Assembly (NCBI RefSeq): GCF_000455265.1
Contig: NZ_HG005140.1
Location: 1 to 64,000, forward strand
Source: Paenibacillus antibioticophila
GTDB lineage: Bacteria > Bacillota > Bacilli > Paenibacillales > Paenibacillaceae
Direction: 5' to 3'
DNA length: 64,000 nt
Each line of letters opens with the position of its first letter. Within the stretch, counting starts at the first letter, position 1. Below, one piece after another: positions 15,449 to 26,648 of this stretch. The translations under genes were made by a program, and so were the position numbers. The notes beneath the pieces were generated by a model that was given only the letters and a program-made list of their open reading frames with translations, searched no databases and was not told where the DNA came from.

Positions 15449-18400
15449 TCAAATTTTTCCGCCTACTCCCTTAAACTTATCTACAAAAGCAGATATTTTC
15501 TGAAAAACGCTCTGTTTTTTTGTTAAATATTGAGGATTGAGCGGACTCATTTTAGGAAGAATTTCATTAAGATCTGTTCCATTTTCGCTGGCATATTCTC
15601 TTTTTAGTGAAGTTAAAATATATCTCTTTGCAGCCTCTCCATTTAGATTCTCAGCATTAATCAATTCTTCTGCTTCACGTTTTTGCTCAGCTTGAGCAAA
15701 TGAGAAGAAGGCATCAATAATGCTTGCTTTATCTTGAATATTATCTAAATCAGCTTGGTTGATAAAATCAACTACCAAGCTTTCTTTTGCACGGTTTCCT
15801 ACACTAGAGCGAATTAAGCGACGAACCTCTTCAACCAGGGATGCTTTATCTTTTGCTTTTTTGTTATGTTCAAAAATAAGTTCAAGAATGTAGTCCAGGT
15901 TGATTTCTTGGGATTTTAAAAGATCCACCTCAAAAACAACATCGTCCCAGTCAATTGAAGATTTCCCTTTTTCATTCCCCGTTTTCTCGCGACGAAGCCA
16001 ATCACGAATATCATTATAGGTGGAACGATAGTCTTGAACCCTTCTGTCTTCTAAAATTTCAATCTCTTGCATAATAGCTATATCTTCATCCGTTACATAA
16101 TGAGTGGCTTTAAAATCTTCTAGAGCCCTAGAGTCTGTCAGATCCACTGTCTGTAAAGCTTTTAGAGCTGAAAATTCATCATAGTTCTGCAGGATATTTT
16201 CAACACGCAAATATTCCCCGAAAACTTTGACAAAGTCTTTCTTATCCCTTTCAGTAACAATCCCATCCACATCAGAAAAACGTTCCTCTAGTTCACTTAC
16301 TACGTCTACATAACCGCGACGAGCAGCACCTGTTACCACGTCGGTAAAGCCTTCCATATACTCTGTGTAGCTTTTTTCCAGCACTACATTTTTTGTGTTT
16401 TTATCCCCAAAAAGAGTAATGGCATTTATGGTTGCTTGTTCCAAATCTCTAAAAGTAATAATATTGCCAAAGGTTTTAGTGGAATCATATATACGATTTG
16501 TTCTCGAATAAGCTTGTATTAAACCATGATACCTAAGATTTTTATCAACAAATAGCGTATTTAGTGTAGGAGCGTCAAAACCCGTTAAAAACATACCAAC
16601 GACAATTAGCAAATCGACCTCTTTATCCTTTACTCGTTTAGCTAGGTCACGATAGTAATTTTGAAACTCTTTACTTTCCACACCATAGTTGGTTTTAAAC
16701 ATCGCATTGTAATCTTTAATGGCTGAATTTAAAAACTCTTTTGCGCTACTATCCATTGCTGAAGGTTCAAAAGATTCATCAAGAATTTCACCTATCGCCG
16801 TTTGCTCTTCATTCGCAGCAAAGGAGAATATTGTCGCAATCTTAAGGGGGTTACTGCTCCCCTTTTGTAAATGATTTAATGATTCATAGTAGAGTTTGGC
16901 TGCATCAACGCTGCTCACAGCAAACATAGCATTAAATCCTTTTCCACTTGGATTTAGACGGTGGGTCTTTACTTTATAATGATTAAGAATATATTGAGAA
17001 ATTTCGTTAATGCGATCAGGATGCAGCAATGCTTCTTTATTTTCTGCTGCTGATAGTTTTTTCTCGTCCTGTTCTTGTTCAATCGTTTTGAATTTGGGAC
17101 GGACATCGTTATAATCTACCTTGAACTTCAAAACCTTCTCATCTCGGATAGCGTCAGTAATGACATAAGCGTGTAACTCTCGGCCAAAAACAGATGCCGT
17201 CGTCTCAGCGCCCAGAGCATTATCCCGGAAAATAGGCGTACCTGTAAATCCAAATTGATAGAACTTCTTAAACTTCTTCTTGATGTTTTTTTGCGCTTCA
17301 CCAAATTGTGAACGGTGAGCTTCATCAAAAATAAATACTACTTGCTTATCGTAGATCGGCAATTCGGTTTCACTTTTTATCAGGTTATTCATTTTTTGTA
17401 TCGTCGTCACAATAATTCGATTATCATCTTTTTCAATATTGCGCTTTAATCCTGCGGTACTTTCTGAACCATTAACACTGTCAGGAGAAAATCGCTGATA
17501 TTCCTTCATCGTCTGATAATCCAGGTCTTTCCGATCGACGATAAAAAACACCTTATCGATAAAATCCAGCTCAGTAGCCAAGCGGGCCGCTTTAAAGCTT
17601 GTGAGCGTTTTCCCTGAACCTGTTGTATGCCAGATGTATCCGCCACTTTCAATGGTGCTCCATTTTTTCGCTTGGTATGCACTTTTAATCTTCCATAATA
17701 TTCTTTCTGCCGCAGCAATTTGATAAGGCCGCATCACCAGCATATTGTCACTCGCATCAAATACGGAATATTTCAGCAGTACATTTAACAACGTATCCTT
17801 CTGGAAAAATGTAGCTGTGAAATCTTTTAAATCTTTAATCAGGACATTATCCGCTTTGGCCCAATTCATCGTAAAGTCAAAGCTGTTCTTATCCCGCTTC
17901 GTTGTATTCGCAAAATAGCGGCTATCGGTACCATTGGATATCACAAAAATTTGCAAATATTTAAAGAGAGAGTTTTCTGCATTGAAGCTCTCTTTGCTGT
18001 AGCGATGAACCTGATTGAAAGCCTCACGAATCGCCACTCCACGCTTTTTAAGCTCAACTTGAACGAGCGGCAAGCCATTAACTAGGATGGTAACATCATA
18101 GCGATTTGCATGCATTCCTTTTTGCTCGAACTGGGAAATGACTTGTACCTTGTTGTTAGCAATGACCTTCTTGTCCACCAAATAAATATTCTGAATGTGT
18201 CCGTCATCAAACACAAAATCAAAGATGTAATCGTTATGAATTTTACGAGTTTTATCAACATGGTTATCACTCGGTTTATCCAAAAACTGCTCACAGAATC
18301 TAAGCCATTCATCATCAGAAAATTGCACCTTATTGAGGTCTTGCAGCTGCGCGCGAGCGTTGGCAAGCATTTTCTCTGGCGTGGTTACACTTGTTAAGTG

Positions 18401-18547
18401 TTCAAAACCTTGACTGACTAAATCTTGAATCAGTTCTCGTTCTAAATTCACTTCGGTCTGATAGCCAACCCCTTGTTCAGCTATCTTGGTATATTTATCT
18501 AGTACTATATAGTTGTTTGACTCTGCAATGGGTTTGTACTCGCTCAT
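15449..18547 (-). CDS. hsdR: Type I restriction enzyme R subunit (HsdR)
   Basis: This 1032-aa motor and nuclease subunit of a type I restriction-modification enzyme has an N-terminal HSDR_N nuclease domain (about 1-250) with the QVELKKRG element of the PD-(D/E)xK fold (about residue 165). Two RecA-like helicase domains follow. Walker A is [12 protein letters not shown] (K313), the DEAD-like box is [12 protein letters not shown] (about 410), motif III is FGFTGTP and motif VI is IQAYSRTNR. The C-terminal helical part contacts the methylase core. It is the last gene of hsdM-hsdS-prrC-hsdR, 11 bases after prrC, preceded by AGGGGGG. Confidence 0.97.
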   Translation of the reverse strand: MSEYKPIAESNNYIVLDKYTKIAEQGVGYQTEVNLERELIQDLVSQGFEHLTSVTTPEKMLANARAQLQDLNKVQFSDDEWLRFCEQFLDKPSDNHVDKTRKIHNDYIFDFVFDDGHIQNIYLVDKKVIANNKVQVISQFEQKGMHANRYDVTILVNGLPLVQVELKKRGVAIREAFNQVHRYSKESFNAENSLFKYLQIFVISNGTDSRYFANTTKRDKNSFDFTMNWAKADNVLIKDLKDFTATFFQKDTLLNVLLKYSVFDASDNMLVMRPYQIAAAERILWKIKSAYQAKKWSTIESGGYIWHTTGSGKTLTSFKAARLATELDFIDKVFFIVDRKDLDYQTMKEYQRFSPDSVNGSESTAGLKRNIEKDDNRIIVTTIQKMNNLIKSETELPIYDKQVVFIFDEAHRSQFGEAQKNIKKKFKKFYQFGFTGTPIFRDNALGAETTASVFGRELHAYVITDAIRDEKVLKFKVDYNDVRPKFKTIEQEQDEKKLSAAENKEALLHPDRINEISQYILNHYKVKTHRLNPSGKGFNAMFAVSSVDAAKLYYESLNHLQKGSSNPLKIATIFSFAANEEQTAIGEILDESFEPSAMDSSAKEFLNSAIKDYNAMFKTNYGVESKEFQNYYRDLAKRVKDKEVDLLIVVGMFLTGFDAPTLNTLFVDKNLRYHGLIQAYSRTNRIYDSTKTFGNIITFRDLEQATINAITLFGDKNTKNVVLEKSYTEYMEGFTDVVTGAARRGYVDVVSELEERFSDVDGIVTERDKKDFVKVFGEYLRVENILQNYDEFSALKALQTVDLTDSRALEDFKATHYVTDEDIAIMQEIEILEDRRVQDYRSTYNDIRDWLRREKTGNEKGKSSIDWDDVVFEVDLLKSQEINLDYILELIFEHNKKAKDKASLVEEVRRLIRSSVGNRAKESLVVDFINQADLDNIQDKASIIDAFFSFAQAEQKREAEELINAENLNGEAAKRYILTSLKREYASENGTDLNEILPKMSPLNPQYLTKKQSVFQKISAFVDKFKGVGGKI

Positions 18548-18558
18548 TCATTTCCCCC

Positions 18559-19758
18559 CTAAATAAATTTTTTAAACCTATATATTTCATTGATTTGTTT
18601 CGTTAGATGTATTAAAACATTCTTGTCATCGTTTGTGAGCTCAACAATTTCTTCACCTGAATGCTTTGAATGACTATTATGATCTAGCATCCTCTTTACA
18701 TATGCATCTTTCTCTCCATAAACAGGTATCAATAATTCTGTCCAATGAGAATATCCTAAAAAAATAGAGGTTTTTTCCAAAATATTTCGAAGAAAATTAA
18801 AATGATACTTATATATCTGATCGGTTTCAATAGCCTTATCAATTTCATTTATTAAGAAAAGGTGATAAGAAAATGGCGACTCATTATTCTGATCATTTAG
18901 TTCACAAGTACCGTCTTCTTTTTTGTCTAATCTATAGCATTTAAAGTGTTTTCGATGCTTGTAACCTGTACTTTTATCAGAACTACTAAGTTCATTAACC
19001 AACACGTTATAAAAAAGAGGATTATGCGTGGTAATAATGAACTTGAGTTCTGATAGTGCAGATGATTTTATTAATTCAGCTAGATTTACTGCTAATTCAA
19101 TTAGATGATTATCGTCTAATGAAGTCACTGGATCATCTATAAATACGTACTCCAGTTGATCAAATTGATCTGTTTCTCTATTAGTTGGTTCAGGTTCTTT
19201 TAATACTTCAGTAACTTGTTTAATTAGAGAATAAAAAACTGACCAAACAAAGTTACTCTCTTCTCCCTTTGAAATTTTAATGTTATTGGAATGTTCATCA
19301 TGACCACGCTCATATGAAAAGGTGACTTCTGTAAAGGATCCTACGGTTACATCATTATCATTTTTATCTTTAATCGAATATTCTTCGTTGAAATGGGGCG
19401 TCAATTTTTCGTCAGTATAATGTTGAAAGATTGAGATAATATTCCTGTCTTGTCCCTGCTCTTCAAAAATCCATTTTGTAAAAGAATTAGGACGGATTAA
19501 AAGTTTTGGTTTAGCATCGTATTCTATGTCGTTATCCCAATAGAACAAATCTTCCGTAAATGCATTGTAATAGAGAATTTTTTTTACGATTACTTCTGAT
19601 TCCTCTAACTCCGCGTCACCATCTACTTTCGGTACCACTAACGATTTTAATTCACGCGAAAGCCTAGTTTTACCCGTTCCATTAAATGCATAAATTAATT
19701 GTACTTTTTTATTATTATCTACTAACTGCTGGGCAATTCCAGTTATACTCTTTCCCAT
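18559..19758 (-). CDS. prrC: PrrC-like anticodon nuclease (tRNA-cleaving abortive-infection protein)
   Basis: This 399-aa protein is about the length of E. coli PrrC (396). The N-terminal ABC-ATPase part shows Walker [13 protein letters not shown] (about 23-34), a signature-like [10 protein letters not shown] (161-170), Walker [16 protein letters not shown] (203-217) and the H-switch IITTHN (H245). The C-terminal nuclease domain has [12 protein letters not shown], giving R324 and E328, and [11 protein letters not shown] with H360. E. coli PrrC uses R320, E324 and H356, so the spacings 4 and 36 are identical here. PrrC cleaves tRNA-Lys at the anticodon when a phage disables the linked type I enzyme. 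The gene sits between hsdS and hsdR exactly as prrC does, and starts 1 base after the hsdS stop. Target tRNA and trigger are inferred from the family. Confidence 0.9.
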   Translation of the reverse strand: MGKSITGIAQQLVDNNKKVQLIYAFNGTGKTRLSRELKSLVVPKVDGDAELEESEVIVKKILYYNAFTEDLFYWDNDIEYDAKPKLLIRPNSFTKWIFEEQGQDRNIISIFQHYTDEKLTPHFNEEYSIKDKNDNDVTVGSFTEVTFSYERGHDEHSNNIKISKGEESNFVWSVFYSLIKQVTEVLKEPEPTNRETDQFDQLEYVFIDDPVTSLDDNHLIELAVNLAELIKSSALSELKFIITTHNPLFYNVLVNELSSSDKSTGYKHRKHFKCYRLDKKEDGTCELNDQNNESPFSYHLFLINEIDKAIETDQIYKYHFNFLRNILEKTSIFLGYSHWTELLIPVYGEKDAYVKRMLDHNSHSKHSGEEIVELTNDDKNVLIHLTKQINEIYRFKKFI

Positions 19759-19759
19759 A

Positions 19760-20875
19760 TTATGCTTTTACCTCACTTTTCGGAAATGAGAGTAGCATAT
19801 CACGGTAATATTCGTATTGCTTTTGACGCAACTCCATTTCACGAGGCAAGCCCTCTGTAATTGAGGATGACAAAGCGTCGAATTTGTCTAAAATAGATAC
19901 TATACGTTTTTTTTGTAAAGGTAGAGGATTTGGAACCATGATGCTGTTCAAATTTTTCTGGTTTAATTTAGGTTGAGCTGCCCCCGATATGTAGGGAGTT
20001 AAATCAATATGATTTAAATAAAACTCAACAAATCTTCGTTCCTCATAAGTCTTAAATTTAAGTACATGAGCATGATTATTCACCCATATTTTTCCACTTG
20101 CACTGAATGCAATTGGTGTACTTCTAGCTACTAGGTTTGCCCCATCTTCCGAAACAAGCAAAAAATCCCCTTCAAAAATATAATCTTTTACATAATCAAC
20201 AATACCAGATGCGCCATAATATGGAATATCGCCAAACGCTCTTAAACCACTAGTAATCGGTTTACGTATTGAGTCAAGATTTTCGGCAATCTCCCCTAAC
20301 GGTTTCCACTCAACTTCACCCTCTTCAAAAGTCAGCAACTTATTACGATAATAAGTGTATTGCTTTTTACGAGCTGTAAGCTCTGCTGTAAGCTCTGCTG
20401 TAAGCTCTGCTGTAAGCTCTGTGAAGGTGTCCAAAATACCGACGATTTCTTCTTGTACCTTTAGGGGGGGGATAGGAACCCTTAGTTCGTTTAATATAGC
20501 TTGAGTAAGACTAGGTCTGCCAGAACCCGTATCTAATTTCATTAAATCAATAGTTTTCATGTAATAGTAGAAAAACTTAGGTGCAAGTTGATCAGTGTCA
20601 ATTTCAGTATAATAAATTGTATCAACATTCCATATCGGCCCCTCAACGTAAAATATATTCGTGATTGACCCTTTTCTTGGAATTAAAACAGTAGGCTTAT
20701 CATAAACAAATTTGTCTACAAAAGCCATAACTCCACCTGAACCATAAACTGGTACATTGCCTGTATTTAGCCCTTTCCAATCCTTACCGTTTTTTATTAT
20801 TATAACTTCCCCTAATTTCTTCCACTCCACCTTATCCCCTTCAAGCAGTTTCTCTAAATAATTCGGCTTAATCAA
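19760..20875 (-). CDS. hsdS: Type I restriction enzyme specificity subunit (HsdS)
   Basis: This 371-aa DNA-recognition subunit is made of two target-recognition domains (about 15-135 and 185-320). Two helical spacers separate them: [17 protein letters not shown] to YYRNKLL (about 141-180) and [17 protein letters not shown] to YYRDMLL (about 327-365). The first spacer carries three consecutive TAEL units after TEL (155-166), the arrangement known from EcoR124-type IC enzymes, where repeat number sets the gap length of the recognition site. The start codon is TTG (20873-20875), overlapping the hsdM stop as TTGA, with GAGGTGA 8 bases upstream. The recognition sequence cannot be predicted from this. 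Confidence 0.95.
   Translation of the reverse strand: MIKPNYLEKLLEGDKVEWKKLGEVIIIKNGKDWKGLNTGNVPVYGSGGVMAFVDKFVYDKPTVLIPRKGSITNIFYVEGPIWNVDTIYYTEIDTDQLAPKFFYYYMKTIDLMKLDTGSGRPSLTQAILNELRVPIPPLKVQEEIVGILDTFTELTAELTAELTAELTARKKQYTYYRNKLLTFEEGEVEWKPLGEIAENLDSIRKPITSGLRAFGDIPYYGASGIVDYVKDYIFEGDFLLVSEDGANLVARSTPIAFSASGKIWVNNHAHVLKFKTYEERRFVEFYLNHIDLTPYISGAAQPKLNQKNLNSIMVPNPLPLQKKRIVSILDKFDALSSSITEGLPREMELRQKQYEYYRDMLLSFPKSEVKA
20379..20421 (-). repeat. 12-bp tandem repeat coding for TAEL units in hsdS
   Basis: AGCTCTGCTGTA (plus strand) occurs three times without a break from 20379 to 20414, plus a 7-base partial copy. On the coding strand each unit reads ACA GCA GAG CTT (T-A-E-L). The repeat is multiple-of-three and exact, so slippage would change the number of TAEL units without breaking the frame. 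Confidence 0.92.
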
Positions 20876-22419
20876 GATTCAATCACCTCAATAATCCTAT
20901 CAATTTCAGCACGAAGTTGATCGATCTTTGCTACAGTCGTTTTTATCTCTGTATTCAGCTGATTGATATCTATAACTTCCCTTGTATCTTTTGCTTCCAC
21001 ATAAGTACTCACAGATAGGTTGTAATCATTCTGAACGATAGCTTCATAATCAACAGATTTTGCAACATGATCAACATCTTCTTTCCTGTCGAACAAGTTC
21101 ATTATTTTCGCTATATGTTGATCAGTAAGTATGTTATTATTTGTTTCTTTTTTATAGAAATCTACGCTGCTTGCATCAATAAACTGCGTTTTATTATCGG
21201 TTTTATGCTTAGAGAGAACCAAGATATTAACCGCTATTGTAGTCCCGTAGAAAAGGTTAGATGCTAATGAAATAACCGTTTCAACAAAGTTATTATCAAT
21301 TAGATACTTTCTAATTTTTTGCTCTGCACCGCCGCGGTAGAAAATACCTGGGAAACAAACGATAGCAGCACGACCTTTACTTGAAAGGTAACTAAGCGAA
21401 TGAAGTACAAAGGCAAAATCGGCTTTCGATTTTGGTGCTAATACACCTGCGGGAGCAAATCTTTCATCATTAATCAGCGTTGGATCATCACTACCAATCC
21501 AATTTACGGAATAAGGTGGATTAGAAACAATGGCATCGAAGGGTTTTTCGTCACCAAAGTAAGGATCTCGAAGCGTATTTCCTAATGCAATATTAAATTT
21601 ATCGTAATTTATGTTGTGTAAAAACATATTCATACGAGCAAGGTTATAAGTAGTATGGTTAATTTCCTGTCCATAGAAACCATCTTCGATAATATGAGCA
21701 TCAAACTGTTTCTTTGCTTGTAATAGCAATGAACCTGAACCGGCTGCAGGGTCATATATTTTATTAATGGAGGTTTGCTTGTGAATGGCCAATTGTGCAA
21801 TAAGTTTGGATACACTCTGTGGTGTGAAGAATTCTCCTCCGGATTTACCAGCATTGGCAGCATAGTTAGAGATTAAGAACTCATAGGCATCTCCAAAAAG
21901 ATCAATTTGACTATCTTCAAAGCTGCCAAAATGAAGCCCTTCAACGCCTTTGATAACAGCAGCTAAACGACTGCTTTTATCCTTAACAGTATTTCCCAAC
22001 CTATTGCTTGTCGTGTCAAAATCAGCGAACAAGCCTTTAATGGCCAGTTCAGATGGATAGCCGTTTGCCGAGCTTTCGATATCAGAAAATATTTTAGCTA
22101 AATCCGTATTCAAGCTTTCATTTGTGCTGGCGGTTTTCGCAATTTTAGCAAACAACTGACTCGGCTTTATGAAGTAACCTTTTGTTTTAATCGCATCGTC
22201 TTTGATTTCTGGTGTGATAATCTCATCAGGAAGGTCCGCATACTTGATACTTTCATCTCCCGCTTCCATATAGCTAGCAAAGTTCTCACTAATGAAACGA
22301 TAAAAAAGCGTTCCTAGAACATATTGTTTAAAATCCCATCCATCTACTGAGCCACGGACATCATTGGCTATTTTCCAGATTTGGGATTGTAATTGGGCAC
22401 GTTGTGCTGCACTTGACAT
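20872..22419 (-). CDS. hsdM: Type I restriction enzyme methylase subunit (HsdM)
   Basis: This 515-aa adenine-N6 methyltransferase subunit has an N-terminal HsdM_N helical domain (about 8-150), including [20 protein letters not shown]. The catalytic domain holds GGEFFTP (194-200), the SAM-binding DPAAGSGS (223-230) and the catalytic NPPY (300-303). The sequence type resembles EcoR124-like type IC systems, the class that hosts prrC in E. coli. It is the first gene of the operon, with GGAGG in front of the ATG. Alone with HsdS it would methylate host DNA. Confidence 0.97.
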   Translation of the reverse strand: MSSAAQRAQLQSQIWKIANDVRGSVDGWDFKQYVLGTLFYRFISENFASYMEAGDESIKYADLPDEIITPEIKDDAIKTKGYFIKPSQLFAKIAKTASTNESLNTDLAKIFSDIESSANGYPSELAIKGLFADFDTTSNRLGNTVKDKSSRLAAVIKGVEGLHFGSFEDSQIDLFGDAYEFLISNYAANAGKSGGEFFTPQSVSKLIAQLAIHKQTSINKIYDPAAGSGSLLLQAKKQFDAHIIEDGFYGQEINHTTYNLARMNMFLHNINYDKFNIALGNTLRDPYFGDEKPFDAIVSNPPYSVNWIGSDDPTLINDERFAPAGVLAPKSKADFAFVLHSLSYLSSKGRAAIVCFPGIFYRGGAEQKIRKYLIDNNFVETVISLASNLFYGTTIAVNILVLSKHKTDNKTQFIDASSVDFYKKETNNNILTDQHIAKIMNLFDRKEDVDHVAKSVDYEAIVQNDYNLSVSTYVEAKDTREVIDINQLNTEIKTTVAKIDQLRAEIDRIIEVIES

Positions 22420-22434
22420 TCGTATACCTCCAAA

Positions 22435-22746
22435 TTTTCTGCTTATGCAATTACATTGATTATTAAAGCAATTCTAGATTGGCATGTAGTTTTCCTTCCA
22501 TACCACTGATTTCACCTATGTCATGACTGGCACTTCAACAGAAGGTCAAGTGGTTTTATGCTTCGCTCATTGCAGGTACTCCATCGACTAAAGCTTAAAT
22601 AAAAACTCCCACCGACAATCATTCGGCGAGAGTTGTTGGCGACAATCTTGGAGACGATTCAAAAGAATTTTGACCTCAGAAAGTCTTATGAATTTTACCT
22701 AAACGACGTAAAATCAACGTTCTTCAGTGTATATAGTGTCGCTTAT
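22435..22746. other. Intergenic region between hsdM and guaA
   Basis: It contains the guaA terminator (22601-22634) and must contain the hsdM promoter. Several AT-rich stretches could serve, for example around TTGCTT/TAATAAT near 22455-22475 on the minus strand, but none is convincing. No gene, integrase remnant or clear attachment-site repeat was seen. Confidence 0.5.
22601..22634 (-). terminator. Terminator of guaA
   Basis: AACTCCCACCGA (22604-22615) and TCGGCGAGAGTT (22623-22634) form a 12-bp stem with two G-U pairs on the RNA, followed on the minus strand by TTTTTATTT. It lies about 110 bases after the guaA stop. Confidence 0.88.
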
Positions 22747-24285
22747 CTACTCCCACTCGATCGTAGCCGGCGGTTTCGATGTAATGTCGTACACGACCCG
22801 GTTGACGTTATCAACTTCGTTGACGATGCGCACGGAGATTTTCTCCAGCACGTCCCAAGGGATACGTGCCCAGTCGGCGGTCATGCCGTCGATGGAGGTT
22901 ACGGCGCGGATGCCGACGGTGTAGGAATACGTACGGGCATCGCCCATCACGCCGACGCTCTTCATGTTCGGCAATGCCGTAAAGTATTGCCAGATTTCGC
23001 GATCCAGCCCGGCCTTGGCGATCTCATCGCGCAGGATAAAGTCGGAATCGCGGACAATCTTGAGCTTGTCCTCTGTGACTTCACCGAGCACGCGGATGGC
23101 CAGACCCGGTCCAGGGAACGGCTGTCTCCAGACAATTTCGCCCGGCAATCCAAGCTCTTCGCCGACTTTACGAACCTCATCCTTGAACAAGGTATTCAGC
23201 GGCTCAATTAGTGAGAACTTCATGTCCTCAGGCAATCCGCCCACATTGTGGTGGGACTTGATCGTCTGAGCGGTTGCTGTACCGCTCTCTACGATGTCCG
23301 TGTACAACGTGCCTTGTGCCAGGAATCTGAAATCATCGAACTTCGCCGATTCTTCATCAAATACATAAATGAACTCGTTGCCGATAATTTTCCGTTTTTG
23401 CTCCGGATCATCGACTCCCGCCAGCTTGGACAGGAAACGTTCGCGGGCATCAATCTTAACAACCTTCATATCGAATTTGCCGACAAAGGTCTCCATGACG
23501 CTCTCTGCTTCACCTTTGCGCAGCAAGCCATGATCGATAAACATACAAGTAAGCTGGTCGCCGATCGCTTTGTGAATGAGCATAGCAACAACCGAAGAAT
23601 CTACCCCGCCGCTAAGCGCGCAGAGGACTTTTTCGCTGCCTACTTTTTCCCGGATATCACGAACCGCATCCTCGATGAAGGTCTCCATACTCCAGTTGCC
23701 TTCACAGCCGCACACTTCATAGATAAAATTCTTGATCATCTCGTTGCCATGCACCGAATGACGCACTTCCGGGTGGAACTGCACGCCATACAAGCGGCTC
23801 TCGCTATTCGAGAACCCGGCAATTGGCGCATGATCCGTAGAGGCGTCAACAATGAAGCCTGTCGGCAGCTCAACGACATGATCCCCGTGGCTCATCCAGA
23901 CGGTCTGCTTCGCATCCAGCCCTCTTGTCAGAGCGGAGTGTTCGGCAAAATCAACGTCCGCTTTTCCGTACTCACGCTTGGCCGCACGTTCAACCTTCCC
24001 ACCGAGCTGATGCGCCATCAGCTGCATCCCGTAGCAAATCCCGAAGATCGGCAGACCAAGCTCATAAATCGCCGGATCAATATGCGGAGCATCCTCAGCA
24101 TACACGCTTGATGGTCCGCCAGAAAAGACGATCCCTTTCGGAGCAAGCTCCCGAAGCCGCTCTGCCGGCGTATTATACGGAAGCAATTCGCTGTACACAC
24201 CCAAATCGCGAATCCGTCTAGCTATCAGTTGATTATATTGTCCGCCGAAATCCAGCACGACAATCAGTTCATTTGGCTTATTCAT
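22747..24285 (-). CDS. guaA: GMP synthase (glutamine-hydrolysing)
   Basis: This 512-aa enzyme converts XMP to GMP with glutamine as nitrogen donor. The N-terminal class I amidotransferase (about 8-195) has the nucleophile loop [12 protein letters not shown] (Cys near 84) and the HPE of QFHPEVRHS. The ATP-pyrophosphatase domain has the PP-loop [14 protein letters not shown] (about 224-237). The C-terminal dimerisation domain ends in [10 protein letters not shown]. Length and motifs are complete. It has its own promoter and terminator. The guanine-riboswitch permease lies 11 kb away, so the defence block now separates two purine genes that may once have been neighbours. Confidence 0.98.
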   Translation of the reverse strand: MNKPNELIVVLDFGGQYNQLIARRIRDLGVYSELLPYNTPAERLRELAPKGIVFSGGPSSVYAEDAPHIDPAIYELGLPIFGICYGMQLMAHQLGGKVERAAKREYGKADVDFAEHSALTRGLDAKQTVWMSHGDHVVELPTGFIVDASTDHAPIAGFSNSESRLYGVQFHPEVRHSVHGNEMIKNFIYEVCGCEGNWSMETFIEDAVRDIREKVGSEKVLCALSGGVDSSVVAMLIHKAIGDQLTCMFIDHGLLRKGEAESVMETFVGKFDMKVVKIDARERFLSKLAGVDDPEQKRKIIGNEFIYVFDEESAKFDDFRFLAQGTLYTDIVESGTATAQTIKSHHNVGGLPEDMKFSLIEPLNTLFKDEVRKVGEELGLPGEIVWRQPFPGPGLAIRVLGEVTEDKLKIVRDSDFILRDEIAKAGLDREIWQYFTALPNMKSVGVMGDARTYSYTVGIRAVTSIDGMTADWARIPWDVLEKISVRIVNEVDNVNRVVYDITSKPPATIEWE

Positions 24286-24314
24286 GTCCGAGCCTCCCTC
24301 AATTCATGAGACTA

Positions 24315-24344
24315 ATTATACGAAAGTACAAAAGTGATCGTCAA
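24315..24344 (-). promoter_or_regulatory. guaA promoter
   Basis: On the minus strand, TTGACG (24339-24344) and TATAAT (24315-24320) are separated by 18 bases. The leader would be only about 25 nt, too short for a riboswitch. It lies between the guaA start and the end of the transglutaminase gene, where no terminator was seen. Confidence 0.85.
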
Positions 24345-24362
24345 GGAAATCGGGTTGGAAAC

Positions 24363-26648
24363 TCAGGACTTGCCAAATGCCAGATAACGGCACAGATCCA
24401 GAAAATCCCTGCTTGTGCTGCGATCCAATTTTCCGTCTCCGTAATAAAGCGTTTCCCACATGGCAATGAACCGTTCCAAATGAGGAGCAAGTTCTGCATC
24501 AGCCACACTGATCGACAGCAAATATTCCCTTGCGGTGGTCCCTTGGCCTTTACCTCCAAAGCGGACATACAGGCCCTTCCAGGCTCGATCCGCAGCGTTC
24601 AACAATTCTGTACGGTTCGGAAAGGAGCCTGCCCTGCTATAAAAATAGGGCCACAGCATATACATGGAACGGCGATAACCGCTTCGGCCATACAGTAGAA
24701 TTATCATGAGCAGAAAGCCCCCTGCCATCACTGCACCGCTCCATAGAAACAGATGCCCTTTTAAATGGGCAAGGAGCCTTTGAACCGCACCCTTCCCTTC
24801 TCCGCTCCATTGATGAAATTGCTCCCACAGCTTGCTCCATTGGAAATCCGCCAAATAGCTGCTGTCCGTGTCAGCCGCTGCACCGATTACTGCCTGACCT
24901 ATGCCGTACCCCGGTGTCGGATCAAATGAAACCCAGCCCTCATCAGGAAAATAAACCTCCACCCAGGAATGCGCATCGGCATAGCTGACAGAATAACGCT
25001 GCGGATCTGCAGGATCAGCCGTCCCCGGGGCAAAGCCCTTGACCCATCTGGCCGGAATCCCTCCGCTGCGGAGCAGCACCGTCATTGCTGTTGAGAAGTG
25101 GTCACAATATCCCTGTCTTTGCTCAAACAGAAAATTATCGGTGAAATCCTTTCCCTCTACCGGAACCTCCGAAGCCAGACTGTAAGTATAGTTCTCTTTC
25201 AAATATTGGATCACCGACTGCACCGATTCATACCGGCTGTTATGTCCGGCCGTCAATTCAACCCCTAAGCTCCTTACCCGATCCGGCAAGGTGGCGGGCA
25301 GCTGCAGCTCTCGCTCAGCAATCTCTTCCGGATCTTCCCCCCTAGCCTGGATCAGTCTTTCATCCGGTACGCTCGTAACCCTGGCCGCCAGCTCATACCC
25401 ATACATCTGCCGTTCTGAGGAGAGCTGTTCAAAAAACATGGCCGTCATGCCCGGATCATAACGCAGCTCCAATCCTTCGGCTGCTGTCTTCGTATGCCGC
25501 TTGCCGGTGTATACGCTTGTTACACCGATGGGAGTTCCGGCGCTGAAGATAGGCTGGGTTTCAGCTACCGGCTTCGCAAACCTGATCTGCTGGACAACTT
25601 CGGCTGCTCCGAATGACTCAGGAACCGGCTCCGGTGCAAGCAGTAAAGAGGTCCAGCCATGTCCGGTATAGACGCTCTTGCTCTCCCCTCGCCAATAGGC
25701 ATTCACCGGTGATACCGCCGTAAAATAAACCTCCCGCCGCAGTTCAAGCGGAGCGCCCAGCCGTGAATCATCCCGCCCGTATCCGGAGACCGAGGCAGGA
25801 GCTGCCGCCCGGTCCATTCCGCTGTAGGTTTTACTCCAGCGTTCAACCGTCTGGGCAATTCTATCCCAGGAGACGTCCCTTACGGGCTGGGCTGGCAACA
25901 GCTGGACTATTGACCAGGCAGCGAGCACACATAACATCGAAGCAGCAATGCCTGGTCCTTTTCCCCGGATCATCCCGGCGGGCCTCTGAAGATAGCCGGT
26001 AATAAGGCCTTGAAGCAACAAGCCCCAGGCTATCGTGCGAATCATTCCGGGCAGGAAATTCGTATCAAGAACGAGCTCCAACACAAGCAAATATAATACG
26101 GAAGCAGAGAAGAAAAGCAGGATGCTATGCCGCCCAAGAGCCAGCATTTGAACCGATGCGACCAGCAGCACCCAGCCAATCAGCAGCAAGAGGGTCCTGG
26201 ACTCCCCGCTGACTCCATACAGCCTGCCCGTCCGCACCAGCTCTTCCAGGTCCGTTACGAGCAAGGCGCCATATTTCTGTAACCAGGCTGCCCCCGCTCC
26301 GTTCCCGTACAAATAGTAGAACGATCCTCCGATAAGACTAACTGCAAGAATCCCATATAAAGACTTGTATACAGGTAAGCAACCCAAGATCAGCAGCAAT
26401 CCCGTCAAGCCAACGAACAAAGGAAACCATCGTCCGGACTCTTCCTCCATCAGCTGTCTGATCGGATACAACCACTCGCAGAACAAAGCCATCAGCAGTG
26501 CCGACAAAAGGATTTTCTGCCCCCCTCGAAGAGGATCGGGCGTCCGTAACGCCTTCCCCTGCACTACGCTCTCGGTGGACAGGGCCAGCCTCTGCGCACC
26601 GTTTGGAGCAACGGCAGGGAAGTTCGCGGGTGTCTCAAGCGATGACAT
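24363..26648 (-). CDS. Membrane transglutaminase-like protein (TgpA type)
   Basis: This protein is about 761 aa. Five or six N-terminal membrane helices (roughly residues 50-260 of the longer frame) are followed by an extracellular transglutaminase-like domain. Its catalytic triad is visible as GYCDHFSTA (C525), YADAHSWVEVYF (H570) and SFDPTPG (D586), numbered from the upstream ATG at 26678. A last helix near 650-670 and a cytoplasmic C-terminal DUF4129-like tail follow. The ATG at 26648, with GGGGGTG in front, is preferred. It overlaps the DUF58 gene by 14 bases. Such proteins form operons with MoxR ATPase and DUF58 genes, as here; their substrates are generally unknown. Confidence 0.88.
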   Translation of the reverse strand: MSSLETPANFPAVAPNGAQRLALSTESVVQGKALRTPDPLRGGQKILLSALLMALFCEWLYPIRQLMEEESGRWFPLFVGLTGLLLILGCLPVYKSLYGILAVSLIGGSFYYLYGNGAGAAWLQKYGALLVTDLEELVRTGRLYGVSGESRTLLLLIGWVLLVASVQMLALGRHSILLFFSASVLYLLVLELVLDTNFLPGMIRTIAWGLLLQGLITGYLQRPAGMIRGKGPGIAASMLCVLAAWSIVQLLPAQPVRDVSWDRIAQTVERWSKTYSGMDRAAAPASVSGYGRDDSRLGAPLELRREVYFTAVSPVNAYWRGESKSVYTGHGWTSLLLAPEPVPESFGAAEVVQQIRFAKPVAETQPIFSAGTPIGVTSVYTGKRHTKTAAEGLELRYDPGMTAMFFEQLSSERQMYGYELAARVTSVPDERLIQARGEDPEEIAERELQLPATLPDRVRSLGVELTAGHNSRYESVQSVIQYLKENYTYSLASEVPVEGKDFTDNFLFEQRQGYCDHFSTAMTVLLRSGGIPARWVKGFAPGTADPADPQRYSVSYADAHSWVEVYFPDEGWVSFDPTPGYGIGQAVIGAAADTDSSYLADFQWSKLWEQFHQWSGEGKGAVQRLLAHLKGHLFLWSGAVMAGGFLLMIILLYGRSGYRRSMYMLWPYFYSRAGSFPNRTELLNAADRAWKGLYVRFGGKGQGTTAREYLLSISVADAELAPHLERFIAMWETLYYGDGKLDRSTSRDFLDLCRYLAFGKS

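Noticed and set aside
18559..19758. RloC-type anticodon nuclease or a general AAA_13 ATPase
   Set aside because: The protein is about 400 aa, without the long coiled coil and zinc hook of RloC. Length, gene position and the R-x3-E...H spacing all match PrrC.
22640..22760. Integration site with integrase at the guaA 3' end
   Set aside because: No integrase gene and no second copy of the guaA end were found in the window.
22747..24344. Guanine riboswitch in front of guaA
   Set aside because: The promoter is only about 30 bases from the start codon, leaving no room for an aptamer.
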